In this document: in pieces, positions 49,517-57,964 of the stretch
Position numbering within the stretch: position 1 is the first letter of the stretch
Layout: each line of letters begins with the position of its first letter
Assembly: GCA_040752005.1 (NCBI GenBank)
Contig: JBFMFX010000011.1
Coordinates: 1 to 64,000, forward strand
DNA length: 64,000 nucleotides
Origin: RBG-16-66-20 sp040752005
GTDB taxonomy: Bacteria > Pseudomonadota > Gammaproteobacteria > Burkholderiales > SG8-39
Direction of reading: 5' to 3'
Notes under the pieces: model-generated
Told to the model about the DNA's origin: nothing
Seen by the model: the letters and a program-made list of their open reading frames with translations, nothing else
Database searches by the model: none
Translations under genes and position numbers: made by a program

Positions 49517-49995
49517 CGCGCGAGCAGACCGCGCTTGCGGTGCCAGTCGAGAATCGACTCGCGCGGATACTCGCGGAAATGCTTCTCGCGCGGACCCTTC
49601 GGCACGAGCGCCCAGCCAGCCCGCGAGCCGAGGAAGATGTGCTGGCGCTCCGGCGGTGCCGGCAGCTTCGAGTCGATCGCCGAGGCGAACGGGTACACCC
49701 ACTGCGGCCAGCGCGGATCCCACACCCACAGTGCCGAGCCGCAGCGCCGGCAGAAGTGGCGCCTTCCCGGCGAGCGCGTGCGCGCGCGCGGCGACAGACG
49801 CGCTCGGTACACGGCGACGTTCGCTTTGCCGGCCACCTTGAGCGAGTCCGCCTCTCCCATGATGTTGATGGCGGCGCCGCTCCCGCCCGCGGTCTTGCGG
49901 CAGATCGAGCAGTAGCAGTGCATGTACGGCACCGGGGTATGCGAGCGCACGGTGAAGCGCACCGCCTTGCAATGGCAGGAGCCTTTCAGCAGCAT
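49513..49995 (-). CDS. GFA-family (CENP-V/GFA domain) zinc protein, second copy
   Basis: A 160-residue GFA-domain protein: GSCHCKAVRF, CYCSICRKTAGGSGAAINI and HFCRRCGSALWVW are the zinc-binding blocks. It differs from the copy at 2.0 kb mainly in the C-terminal part, which ends with a HFREYPRESILDWHRKRGL motif common to the fuller family. It is the first gene of the yciB-bolA group. Biochemical role unknown. Confidence 0.86.
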   Translation of the reverse strand: MLLKGSCHCKAVRFTVRSHTPVPYMHCYCSICRKTAGGSGAAINIMGEADSLKVAGKANVAVYRARLSPRARTRSPGRRHFCRRCGSALWVWDPRWPQWVYPFASAIDSKLPAPPERQHIFLGSRAGWALVPKGPREKHFREYPRESILDWHRKRGLLAR

Positions 49996-50037
49996 GCGCC
50001 TATTATGCGGCAAAGGCGCCGCCGGAAAGGAGGAGCG

Positions 50038-50430
50038 ATGGCACTGGTGAAACTGATCGAGTACGCCGAGGCGCCGCCCTCGGTGCGGGCGGTGTACGAG
50101 GACATCATGCGCACGCGCGCAACCGATCGCGTCAACAATTTCTGGAAAGCGCTCGCCAACGACCCGGCTCTGCTGGAGCGCACGTGGGCGCAGGTGAAGC
50201 AGGTGATGGCGCCGGGCGCGCTCGATCCTCTGGTGAAGGAGATGGTGTACCTGGCGGTGAGCGCCACCAACGGCTGCGAGTACTGCACCCATTCGCACAC
50301 CGCGGCGGCGCGCGCCAAGGGCATGACCGAGGCGATGCTCATGGAGCTGATGGCGGTGGTCGCGCTCGCCAACGCGACCAACCGGCTCGCCAACGGTCTT
50401 CGCGTCCCGGTGGACCCGCAGTTTCTCTGA
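50038..50430 (+). CDS. AhpD-like/carboxymuconolactone decarboxylase family protein
   Basis: A 130-residue all-helical protein after a strong ribosome binding site (AAAGGAGG). The CxxCxxxH motif CEYCTHSHTAAARAKGM (residues about 81-97) is the AhpD-type redox and catalytic site. The family includes alkylhydroperoxidase-like reductases and decarboxylases; the disulfide-forming cysteines favour a peroxidase or thiol-disulfide role. It is divergent from the GFA gene. Confidence 0.87.
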   Translation: MALVKLIEYAEAPPSVRAVYEDIMRTRATDRVNNFWKALANDPALLERTWAQVKQVMAPGALDPLVKEMVYLAVSATNGCEYCTHSHTAAARAKGMTEAMLMELMAVVALANATNRLANGLRVPVDPQFL

Positions 50431-50494
50431 CGGCGATCGGAGCACACCCCGGCCGGGGTATCATCAAGACAACGTTGCGGCAGGGGGAGGCGAC

Positions 50495-51181
50495 ATGCAC
50501 AGCCGGAGCCGGATCGCCGGGCTCGCCGCTGCGGTGTTGGCGGCGGGTTTCGCCGCCGGCGCACCGGCGCAAGACGAGCCGCGGCCGCCGCCTGCGGGCC
50601 CCTCGGGTCCGGAGCGCGTGATCCAGGGAATCGGCGAGGCGCTGCGCGACGTGTTCCGGGCGATCTTCGGGACCGCCGAAGGCGAGCTTCCCGCGCCGGC
50701 GAGCAAGCCCGCGGCCGAGCCTGCGGCGGCGCCGCAGACGGCGGCGCCTCAGGCCCCGGCGCCGGCCGAACCGGTGGCGGTCACGCCGTCGGCCCAGGCG
50801 ACGCCGCAGAGCCTGCACAGCGCGATCGCCAGGGGCGACGACGCTGCGGCGCTGAAGCTCATCGAACAGGGTGTGGACGTTGAGGCGAAGGACCCCGCCA
50901 CCGGCGCCTCCGCCCTGCACTACGCGGTGATGAAGGACAAGATCGCGCTGGTCGGCCTGCTGCTTGCACGCGGCGCCGACGTGAACAGCCGCACCAAGAG
51001 CGGGACGACCCCGCTGCATACCGCGGTGCTGTACGGCAGGCTCGAGATCGCCGAGTTCCTGCTCGACAAGGGCGCCGACATCAACGCGAAGAGCGCAAGC
51101 GGCGCCACTGCGCTTTCGATCGCCAACGCTGCGAATTACCAGCGCATCGCCAAGATGCTGCGCAACCGCGGCGCGCAGTGA
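50495..51181 (+). CDS. Exported ankyrin-repeat protein
   Basis: A 228-residue protein with a signal peptide (GLAAAVLAAGFAAGAPAQ), a Pro/Ala linker (residues 65-105), and three to four ankyrin repeats (SLHSAIARGDDAAALKLIEQGVDVEAKD, SALHYAVMKDKIALVGLLLARGADVN, TPLHTAVLYGRLEIAEFLLDKGADIN, TALSIANAANYQRIAKMLRNRG). It probably binds proteins in the periplasm. GGGGGAGG precedes the ATG. Confidence 0.85.
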   Translation: MHSRSRIAGLAAAVLAAGFAAGAPAQDEPRPPPAGPSGPERVIQGIGEALRDVFRAIFGTAEGELPAPASKPAAEPAAAPQTAAPQAPAPAEPVAVTPSAQATPQSLHSAIARGDDAAALKLIEQGVDVEAKDPATGASALHYAVMKDKIALVGLLLARGADVNSRTKSGTTPLHTAVLYGRLEIAEFLLDKGADINAKSASGATALSIANAANYQRIAKMLRNRGAQ

Positions 51182-51226
51182 GGAGGCGCGAGCGATCCGG
51201 GGCCGCGCCGACGGCGAAGGGCGAGC

Positions 51227-51607
51227 TCACTGCATGCCGGAAATTCGAGCGGCCCCGGCCGGCGCGGAACCGGCCGGATCGGCGTTGAGCACGATCGGCG
51301 GGCCGCCGGTCTCGGCCACGAGAAATCGCTTCCACAACCGATCGGCTGCGCGCACCTCCACGATCCAGTGGCAACGGCCACCGATACGGCGCGGCGCGTC
51401 CAGATGCAGCACGTACTGCACCCCCCGTTTTTCGCGCGACATGCTTTCGGCCCACGCCTCGGTCTCGGGGAGATACTTCACCCGCGCCACCAGCCGCCGG
51501 TAGGGAGCGGCACCTTCCTCGGGGACCTCGCAGGCGGCCGCGGGCAGCGCGGCGGCGGCCGCCGCGAGCGCGCTCAGTCCGAGAGCGATTCGGCGACGGC
51601 GCGGCAT
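51227..51607 (-). CDS. Small exported protein of unknown function, end of the box operon
   Basis: A 126-residue protein with a clear signal peptide (MPRRRRIALGLSALAAAAAALPAAACE). The mature part has a central HLDAPRRIGGRCHWIVEVRAADRLWKRFLV beta region. I do not recognise the family. It overlaps the preceding gene by 34 bases and is convergent with the ankyrin gene. Its position suggests, but does not prove, a link to benzoyl-CoA metabolism. Confidence 0.6.
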   Translation of the reverse strand: MPRRRRIALGLSALAAAAAALPAAACEVPEEGAAPYRRLVARVKYLPETEAWAESMSREKRGVQYVLHLDAPRRIGGRCHWIVEVRAADRLWKRFLVAETGGPPIVLNADPAGSAPAGAARISGMQ

Positions 51608-51957
51608 GCGGCGATCGAGCGCAGGTGCGAGTCCCTCATGCGCTGGAACACCATGCGCGCTTCCTCGTCCAGCCGCGGCAGCGCCTCCTCGAAGCGCTTG
51701 ACCGCCCAGCCGAGGCCGCGCAGGAGGAACTCGATCCGCGCGCGCCGGCCTCTGACCGCCACCGCCTTGGCGTAGAACTCGCCGGTGGCGTGGCTGTGCG
51801 GCACGCCCTCGCGGTCGAGAAGCCTGCCGATCAGCGCGCAGTTGTGCGCCTCGTCGGCCTGCACGCGCCGCAGCGTGTTCCACGCCTCGCTCCTGCGGTC
51901 GTGCTCGTCCATGAAGACGACGAGCGCTTTCGCGCCCGCGCGCTCGGCCTCGAGCAT
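51574..51957 (-). CDS. Ferritin-like helical protein of unknown function, box operon
   Basis: A 127-residue helical protein from ATG 51957. Acidic and His residues recur (EAERAGAKALVVFMDEHDRRSEAWNTLRRVQADEAHNCALIGRLLDREGV), in a pattern like ferritin-like DUF6306-type four-helix proteins. The open frame upstream (TKTELGEFLNR) may belong to the protein, but no start codon is available there. It lies between boxB and the small exported protein. A metal-binding or assembly role for the di-iron enzyme BoxB is conceivable; not shown. Confidence 0.6.
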   Translation of the reverse strand: MLEAERAGAKALVVFMDEHDRRSEAWNTLRRVQADEAHNCALIGRLLDREGVPHSHATGEFYAKAVAVRGRRARIEFLLRGLGWAVKRFEEALPRLDEEARMVFQRMRDSHLRSIAACRAVAESLSD

Positions 51958-51985
51958 GCGGTTGAGGAATTCGCCGAGCTCCGTC

Positions 51986-53401
51986 TTAGTGAAGGCGGAC
52001 GTACTCGTACTCCACCGGCTGGTTGTTGATGCCGCGCTCGGGCGGCGCGATCCAGGCCGCCATCTTGCCGGGCTCGGTCACGCGCTGCATCAGGCTGTGC
52101 ACGAACGCCCGGTCGGCGGGCGACGGAATCCAGTCGTGCAGGCGCCGCTCGTACTCTTCGCGCGCGATCAGGTTGCCCCTCGGATCCACCGGCTGACCGG
52201 CCCAGGCGCCGATCGCACGGCGAAAGCGCGAGGAGGGCAGCGTCAACTGCAGCTCCGGATGGCCGGCGCGCTCGATCAGGCGGTTCCAGCGCTTGAGGCC
52301 GATCTCGCAGTCCTTCAAATACGACTCGCGCATCACCTCGTTGAGGGCGTTGAGCATGGGGACCTCCTGCTCGCCCTCGGGCGTGGCAAGACGCAGGGTC
52401 GCGCCGCGCAGCACGTGGTCCTCGTACTGGCTCTCGTCCGGGCGGCCCTTCATGCCGCTGGCGAAGTTGGTGGCGGCGTTCGACGAGATCTCGGAGCCGA
52501 ACAGATCGAGCGACGAGGAGCACCAGAAGTTGAGATATTTCTGCACCAGCGGCAGGTCCACCGCGCCCGCGGCGCGGATGCGCGCCGGGTCGTCGGTGCC
52601 GAGCTCCCTCATCACCTCCAACGTGCGCCGGATGACGCGCCCGATTCCGGTCTCGCCGACGAACATGTGGTGCGCTTCCTCGGTGAGCATGAAGCGACAG
52701 GTGCGCGACAGCGGATCGAACGCGCTCTCGGCCAGGCTCTTCAACTGGTACTTGCCGTCGCGGTCGGTGAAGTAGGTGAAGCAGTAGAACGACAGCCAGT
52801 CGGAGATCGGCTCGTTGAAGGTGGTGAGGATGCGCGGCTTGTCGGCGTCGCCGGAATGACGCGCGAGCAGTTCCTCGGCCTCCTCGCGCCCGTCGCGGCC
52901 GAAATAGGCGTGCAGAAGGTACACCATCGCCCAGAGATGCCGGCCTTCCTCGACGTTCACCTGAAACAGGTTCCGCAGGTCGTACAGCGACGGGCAGGTA
53001 TGCCCGAGCAACCGCTGCTGCTCGACCGACGCCGGCTCGGTGTCGCCCTGCGTGACGATCAGGCGCCGCAGCTGCGAGCGGTACTCGCCGGGCACCTGCT
53101 GCCACACCGGCTGGCCCATGGCGTCGCCGAAACCGATGCGGCGGTCGGGCACCGGGTCGGCGAGGAAGATGCCCCAGCGGTACTCGGGCATGCGCACGTA
53201 GCCGTACTGCGCCCAGCCTTGCGCATCCACCGAGACCGCGGTGCGCAGATACACGTCGGCCTTCTCGAAATCGGTCGGTCCCATCTCGTGCCACCACTGC
53301 AGGAACTTCGGCTGCCAGTGCTCCAGCGCCCTTTGCAGCGTGCGGTCGCCCGCCAGGTTGACGTTGTTGGGGATCCTCTCGGTGTAGTTGACAGCGGTCA
53401 T
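51986..53401 (-). CDS. boxB: Benzoyl-CoA 2,3-epoxidase oxygenase component BoxB
   Basis: A 471-residue di-iron oxygenase from ATG 53401 (MTAVNYTERIPNNVNL). The iron-binding helices are visible in VNVEEGRHLWAMVYLL and RFMLTEEAHHMFVGETGIGRV, with another acidic helix near residues 210-240. It converts benzoyl-CoA to its 2,3-epoxide using O2 and electrons from BoxA. The latter is not encoded here. The start lies 2 bases after boxC ends, so the genes are co-transcribed. Confidence 0.96.
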   Translation of the reverse strand: MTAVNYTERIPNNVNLAGDRTLQRALEHWQPKFLQWWHEMGPTDFEKADVYLRTAVSVDAQGWAQYGYVRMPEYRWGIFLADPVPDRRIGFGDAMGQPVWQQVPGEYRSQLRRLIVTQGDTEPASVEQQRLLGHTCPSLYDLRNLFQVNVEEGRHLWAMVYLLHAYFGRDGREEAEELLARHSGDADKPRILTTFNEPISDWLSFYCFTYFTDRDGKYQLKSLAESAFDPLSRTCRFMLTEEAHHMFVGETGIGRVIRRTLEVMRELGTDDPARIRAAGAVDLPLVQKYLNFWCSSSLDLFGSEISSNAATNFASGMKGRPDESQYEDHVLRGATLRLATPEGEQEVPMLNALNEVMRESYLKDCEIGLKRWNRLIERAGHPELQLTLPSSRFRRAIGAWAGQPVDPRGNLIAREEYERRLHDWIPSPADRAFVHSLMQRVTEPGKMAAWIAPPERGINNQPVEYEYVRLH

Positions 53402-53403
53402 GC

Positions 53404-55017
53404 CTAGATCCTTTCCCAGTTGAATTTCGCCTTCGCGCCGGTGCCGTAGACCTTGAGCGCCCCTTGCTCGCCCACGGCGTTCGGGCGGTTGAAGATCCAG
53501 TTCTGCCACGCCGACAGGCGGCCGAAGATTCGCGTCAGCATGTTCTCGCGCACCGGGAAGCGCAGCGACGCTTCCATGCCGGTGAGCGCGTCCGGCGAGA
53601 GGCTGGCGCGCTCCTCGAGCGCGATGCGCACCTCTTCCTCCCAGTCAATGTCGTCGGGCGTGAACGTGACCAGGCCGAGCGCACGCGCGCCAGGGGCATC
53701 GAGCCGCTGGCCGATCACCCGGCGCGCCGCCTCGACCGGCGCGCGCTCGTCGCAGAAGCGCGCCTCGATCCGCGTCGCGCCGCTCACCATCGGATAGGCC
53801 CCGAAGTTGAGCGCCGAGAGGGCGACCCGCGGGCCGCCTTCGGCGTCCAGCATGTAGGCGCGGTCGGCGGCAAGGAGCAGCTCGGCGAGCGTGCCGGCGA
53901 AGCACGAGCCGGGCTCGACCACCGCGAACAGGGAGCGCGAGGACACGTCCAGGCGCGCGAGCGTGCGGCGCAGGTAGCCGCGCACTTCGCGCACGAACCA
54001 GTCGCCGGCGTTCGCCTCGAGCACGGTGTCGAGCGCGAGCGCGGACGCGATGTCGCCCTTCGTCTTCAGCACCCACAGCCCGATGTCGAGATGGTTGTGC
54101 CGCAGGTCGAGGATCGCCGCGTCGAGTTCGCGCGCGAGCTGAAGCGGATACCACGTCGCCTCGCGTCGCACGGCGAGATCGTGCGCCGTCGGGCCCTGCA
54201 CGGTGATCTCGGCGCGCCGGGCCGCGGCGTCCACGTCCACGTGCACCAGCCTCGGCGCAAGCGGGGTCAGCGCGACCCCCGGGCCGCCGGGGCGATCCGA
54301 GAGCGCGGCGAGTTCCAGCGCCCGCGCCTTCACCAGTTCGGCGAACTGCTGCGGCCGGGCGACGTGATCCACCAGCCCCCATTCCTTGGCGCGGTCGGCG
54401 CGCACGCCCTCGGCGGTGGTGCAGAAAACGTCGGCCAGGTCGCGGCGCACCTTGCGCTTGTCGGTCAGGCGCGTAAGGCCGCCGGTGCCGGGCAGCACGC
54501 CGAGCAGCGGCACCTCCGGCAGGCTCACGGTGCTGGAGCGGTCGTCCACCATCGCGATCTCGTCGCAGGCGAGCGCGAGTTCGTAGCCGCCGCCGGCGGT
54601 GGTGCCGTTCAGCGCCGCGAGGAACTTCAGGCCCGAGTGGCGGCTCGAGTCCTCGATGCCGTTGCGCGTCTCGTTGGTGAACTTGCAGAAGTTCACCTTC
54701 CACGCGTGCGTGGACTGGCCGAGCATGTAGATGTTGGCGCCGGAGCAGAACATGCGGCTCTTGCCGCTGGTGATCACCACCACCTTCACTTCCGGATGCT
54801 CGAAGCGGATGCGGTTGAGCGCGTCGTGCAGCTCGATGTCCACGCCGAGATCGTAGGAGTTGAGCTTCAGCCGGTAGCCGGGCGCGAGGCCCTTGTCCTC
54901 GGTGACGTCGAGCGTGAGCGTGGCCACCGGGCCGTCGCAGGCGAGCTTCCAGTGGTGGTAGCGCTCCGGGTGCGTATCGAACGATACGCGCAGCGGCGGT
55001 TGCGAGAGATCGGTCAT
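53404..55017 (-). CDS. boxC: Benzoyl-CoA-dihydrodiol lyase BoxC (2,3-epoxybenzoyl-CoA dihydrolase)
   Basis: A 537-residue crotonase-fold enzyme. The crotonase core has oxyanion-hole elements near VVVITSGKSRMFCSGANIYMLGQ and FLAALNGTTAGGGYELALACDEIAM. Family glutamates lie in LPEVPLLGVLPGTGGLTRLTDKR. It cleaves the benzoyl-CoA epoxide ring to 3,4-didehydroadipyl-CoA semialdehyde and formate. It overlaps boxR by 4 bases and precedes boxB. Confidence 0.96.
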   Translation of the reverse strand: MTDLSQPPLRVSFDTHPERYHHWKLACDGPVATLTLDVTEDKGLAPGYRLKLNSYDLGVDIELHDALNRIRFEHPEVKVVVITSGKSRMFCSGANIYMLGQSTHAWKVNFCKFTNETRNGIEDSSRHSGLKFLAALNGTTAGGGYELALACDEIAMVDDRSSTVSLPEVPLLGVLPGTGGLTRLTDKRKVRRDLADVFCTTAEGVRADRAKEWGLVDHVARPQQFAELVKARALELAALSDRPGGPGVALTPLAPRLVHVDVDAAARRAEITVQGPTAHDLAVRREATWYPLQLARELDAAILDLRHNHLDIGLWVLKTKGDIASALALDTVLEANAGDWFVREVRGYLRRTLARLDVSSRSLFAVVEPGSCFAGTLAELLLAADRAYMLDAEGGPRVALSALNFGAYPMVSGATRIEARFCDERAPVEAARRVIGQRLDAPGARALGLVTFTPDDIDWEEEVRIALEERASLSPDALTGMEASLRFPVRENMLTRIFGRLSAWQNWIFNRPNAVGEQGALKVYGTGAKAKFNWERI

Positions 55018-55781
55018 GATTGCTCCTTGGCGACGAGGGCGCGCAGTTCGGCGAGGCTGGCCCGCACCGGGCGTCCGGAGGTGTCAATGGCGGCGTCCGC
55101 CCGGGCGTAGAGCGGCTCGCGCTCGGCGAGCAGCCGGCGGATCTCGTCCAGCGCCGCCGCGCGGCCGCGGAACGGGCGCGTGTCACCCTGATCCATCACG
55201 CGCTTCATGTGCTCTTCGGGCGAGGCCTTCAGCCAGATGCAGAAGCAGTGGTCGTGCAGGATACGCCAGGTTTCGGGCTCGGTGACGATTCCGCCGCCGG
55301 CGGCGATCACCGCGCGCGCATGTTCCTTCAGCACGCGCGCGAGTGCCTTGCGCTCGAAGCGCCGGAATCCCTCCTGGCCGTACATCGCGAACACCTCGGC
55401 GAGGCTCGCGCCGGCCTCGCGTTCGACTTCGCGATCGAGCTCGACGAACGGCACGTCGAGCGCGCGCGCAAGCTTCTCGCCCAGCGTGGACTTGCCCGCC
55501 CCGCGCAGCCCGACGAGCGCCACGCGGGCGCGGCGCGGTTCGCCGTCGTGCTCGCGCACCAAGATCTCGACCGGCACCTCCATGGCATTCGCGATGCGGC
55601 GTAACAGCAGGATCGAGACATTGCCGCGGCCGGCCTCGAGCTGCGCGAGATAGCGCTCCGAGACGCCGGAGGCGGCCGCCAGGCGCCGGCGCGTCATGCC
55701 CTGGCCGGAGCGCCAGGCGCGCACGCGCTCGCCGAGCTGCGCCAGGTACAGCGCTTCCGGGCGCGGATGCGGCGCGTTCAC
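55014..55781 (-). CDS. boxR: BoxR-type regulator: helix-turn-helix plus shikimate-kinase-like domain
   Basis: A 255-residue regulator. Residues about 12-75 are an XRE-type helix-turn-helix (LGERVRAWRSGQGMTRRRLAAASGVSERYLAQLEAGRGNVS); the rest is shikimate-kinase-like with a P-loop GLRGAGKS (91-98). This is the BoxR/BzdR architecture, in which benzoyl-CoA binding to the kinase-like part releases DNA. It heads the boxR-boxC-boxB operon and is divergent from the flavodoxin gene over a 70-base gap. Confidence 0.95.
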   Translation of the reverse strand: MNAPHPRPEALYLAQLGERVRAWRSGQGMTRRRLAAASGVSERYLAQLEAGRGNVSILLLRRIANAMEVPVEILVREHDGEPRRARVALVGLRGAGKSTLGEKLARALDVPFVELDREVEREAGASLAEVFAMYGQEGFRRFERKALARVLKEHARAVIAAGGGIVTEPETWRILHDHCFCIWLKASPEEHMKRVMDQGDTRPFRGRAAALDEIRRLLAEREPLYARADAAIDTSGRPVRASLAELRALVAKEQS

Positions 55782-55810
55782 GGTCGCCGGCTCCTCATGC
55801 AGTATGTTGC

Positions 55811-55851
55811 TTGACCCTCCATGAAGACTGCATTATATTGTGCATTTCCCC
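55811..55851 (+). promoter_or_regulatory. Near-consensus promoter with TGCA elements between boxR and flavodoxin gene
   Basis: TTGACC (55811-55816), a 17-base spacer and TATATT (55834-55839) form a strong sigma-70 promoter. The predicted start (about 55846-55850) is close to the ATG at 55852, with no ribosome binding site, suggesting a leaderless or nearly leaderless mRNA. TGCA occurs at 55829 and again 12 bases on at 55841, flanking the -10 box; BzdR/BoxR operators contain TGCA words, so this is the likely BoxR site. Confidence 0.6.
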
Positions 55852-56346
55852 ATGGCGGTCAAGATCACCATCCTCGTCGGTACCATGACCGGGACCGCGC
55901 AGCTCGTCGCCCAGGAGCTGGAACTCGCCTGGGACGATGGCGAGACGCGGGTCGAGACGCTGCTGATGGACAAGGTGGATGCCTCGATCTTCGAGCGCGA
56001 GGGCGTGTTCCTCATCTGCACCTCGACCTATGGGCAGGGCGACGTGCCGGACAACGCGCGCGCGCTGTACGAGGAGCTGAAGGCGAAGCGGCCGGACCTT
56101 TCGCAGGTCCGCTACGGCGTTTTCGGGCTGGGCGATCGCACCTACGCCGAGACGTTCAACTTCGGCGGCAAGCGCTTCGACGATATCCTTACCGAACTGG
56201 GCGCAAGGCGCATCGGCGAGCGCGTCCAGCACGACGCCTCATCCGGCGTGCTGCCGGAGGAAACCGCCGCCGAGTGGGGAGCCGCCTGGCTCGCGCTCGT
56301 CAAGGACGAGTTCGAGGCCGAAAAACAGGGTCAGACCCGGGTCTGA
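55852..56346 (+). CDS. Flavodoxin-like protein
   Basis: A 164-residue flavodoxin: FMN phosphate loop VGTMTGTAQLVAQEL near the N-terminus, TSTYGQGDVPDNARALYEEL and GVFGLGDRTYAETFNFGGKRF contact the isoalloxazine. It may replace a ferredoxin as electron carrier for BoxA/BoxB or for the hydroxybenzoyl-CoA reductase. No ribosome binding site precedes ATG 55852. The last residues (KQGQTRV) are encoded by a palindromic repeat that also contains the stop codon. Confidence 0.88.
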   Translation: MAVKITILVGTMTGTAQLVAQELELAWDDGETRVETLLMDKVDASIFEREGVFLICTSTYGQGDVPDNARALYEELKAKRPDLSQVRYGVFGLGDRTYAETFNFGGKRFDDILTELGARRIGERVQHDASSGVLPEETAAEWGAAWLALVKDEFEAEKQGQTRV

Positions 56347-56349
56347 CCC
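56328..56349. repeat. Perfect 22-base palindrome at the 3' end of the flavodoxin gene
   Basis: The arms GGGTCAGACCC (56328-56338) and GGGTCTGACCC (56339-56349) form a perfect palindrome, continuing as CGATTTTGCGA. The stop codon TGA of flavodoxin lies inside it. A shorter relative of the word occurs at 8566. It may act as a terminator-like hairpin or be a copy of a dispersed repeat. Confidence 0.7.
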
Positions 56350-56377
56350 CGATTTTGCGATTCTGGAGGAGGGACGC

Positions 56378-57892
56378 ATGAATCTGCCGCAGCTTCCGCG
56401 CGACTACAACGCGGCCGAGGATCTGGTCGGCGGCAATCTGAGAGCGGGCCGCCGCGACAAGATCGCCTACATCGACGACGCCGGGCAATGCACGTTCGGG
56501 GAGCTCGCCGAGCGCGTCAATCGCTTCGGCAACCATTTGCTCTCGCTCGGGCTGCAGATGGAAGACCGGGTGCTGCTGGCGATGCATGACACGATGGACT
56601 GGCCGGTCGCGTTTCTCGGCGCGATCCGGGCCGGGGTCGTGCCGGTCGCGGTGAACACGCTCCTCACGCCGAAGGACTACGAGTACATGCTTGCCGACAG
56701 CCGGGCGAAGGCGCTCATCCTCTCGCCGGCGCTCGCGCCGCAGTTCGAGCCGTTTCTCGGGCGGCTGCGATTCCTGAAACACGTCATCCAGACCCCGCTC
56801 GCGCCGCTTCTCGCGCAGGCGAGCCCGGAGCTGGAACCCGCGCCGACGACGCGCGACGATCCGTGCTTCTGGCTGTATTCCTCCGGCTCGACCGGCATGC
56901 CGAAAGGCACCGTGCATGTGCAATCGAGCATGCGCTACACCGCCGAGCTGTACGCGAAGGGAGTGCTCGGAATGAACGAGACGGACGTCGTCTTCTCGGC
57001 GGCGAAGCTCTTTTTCGCCTACGGCCTCGGCAACTCGCTCTCTTTCCCGCTCACGGTCGGCGCGACCACGGTGCTGATGGCGGAGCGCCCGACGCCGGAT
57101 TCGGTGTTCAAGCGGCTCGTCGAGCGCCGGCCGACGCTCTTTTTCGGCGTGCCGACGCTGTATGCCGCGATGCTGGCCAGTCCCGCCTTCCCCGCGCGCA
57201 ACAAGCTCGCGCTGCGCCAATGCGTCTCGGCGGGCGAGGCGCTGCCGCCGCACATCGCGCAGAGCTTCAGGGAGCGCACCGGCGTCGAGATCCTCGACGG
57301 CATCGGCTCGACCGAGATGCTGCACATCTTCCTGTCCAACCGCCCCGGGGACGTGCGCTACGGCACGACCGGAAAGCCCGTGCCCGGCTACGAACTGAAG
57401 CTGGTGGACGAGCAGGGCAATCCGGTCAGGCAGGGCGAACTGGGCGAGCTGATGATCAGGGGGCCGACGGCGGCGAACCTGTACTGGAACAACCGCGAAA
57501 AGAGCCGCACCACCTTCATCGGCGAGTGGACGCGCAGCGGCGACAAGTACCTGCAGGACGCCGACGGCTACTACGTGTACGGCGGGCGCACCGACGACAT
57601 GCTCAAGGTCTCGGGGATCTGGGTCTCGCCTGCCGAGGTCGAGGCGGCGCTCGCCGCGCACGAGGCGGTGCTGGAGGCCGCGGTGGTCGGCAAGGAGGAC
57701 GAGCAGAAGCTGGTGAAGCCGAAGGCGTACGTCGTGCTCAAGCCCGGCAAGCAGGCCTCGGTCGAGGAGCTGCAGAATTTCGTGAAGTCGCGGCTTGCGC
57801 CCTACAAGTACCCGCGCTGGATCGAGTTCGTGCCCGAGCTGCCGAAGACCGCGACCGGGAAGATCCAGAGGTTCAAGCTGCGCCAAGGCTGA
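56378..57892 (+). CDS. Benzoate-CoA ligase family enzyme (benzoate or 4-hydroxybenzoate)
   Basis: A 504-residue adenylate-forming ligase. ATP-binding P-loop YSSGSTGMPKGTVHV, the A5 motif GIGSTEMLHIFLSNRPG, A8 GGRTDDMLKVSGIWVSP, and the A10 lysine in PKTATGKIQRF. It matches benzoate-CoA ligases (BclA/BadA) closely in layout. Adjacent hcr genes mean 4-hydroxybenzoate could be the substrate instead. GGAGGAGGG precedes the ATG. It follows the flavodoxin gene by 31 bases. Confidence 0.9.
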   Translation: MNLPQLPRDYNAAEDLVGGNLRAGRRDKIAYIDDAGQCTFGELAERVNRFGNHLLSLGLQMEDRVLLAMHDTMDWPVAFLGAIRAGVVPVAVNTLLTPKDYEYMLADSRAKALILSPALAPQFEPFLGRLRFLKHVIQTPLAPLLAQASPELEPAPTTRDDPCFWLYSSGSTGMPKGTVHVQSSMRYTAELYAKGVLGMNETDVVFSAAKLFFAYGLGNSLSFPLTVGATTVLMAERPTPDSVFKRLVERRPTLFFGVPTLYAAMLASPAFPARNKLALRQCVSAGEALPPHIAQSFRERTGVEILDGIGSTEMLHIFLSNRPGDVRYGTTGKPVPGYELKLVDEQGNPVRQGELGELMIRGPTAANLYWNNREKSRTTFIGEWTRSGDKYLQDADGYYVYGGRTDDMLKVSGIWVSPAEVEAALAAHEAVLEAAVVGKEDEQKLVKPKAYVVLKPGKQASVEELQNFVKSRLAPYKYPRWIEFVPELPKTATGKIQRFKLRQG

Positions 57893-57964
57893 CGGCTGCG
57901 CCGCGGCCTTGACGTCCCGGCGATGGAACGGGCGGCGCCGCCGCCGCTCATCGCGGGGCGGTCG

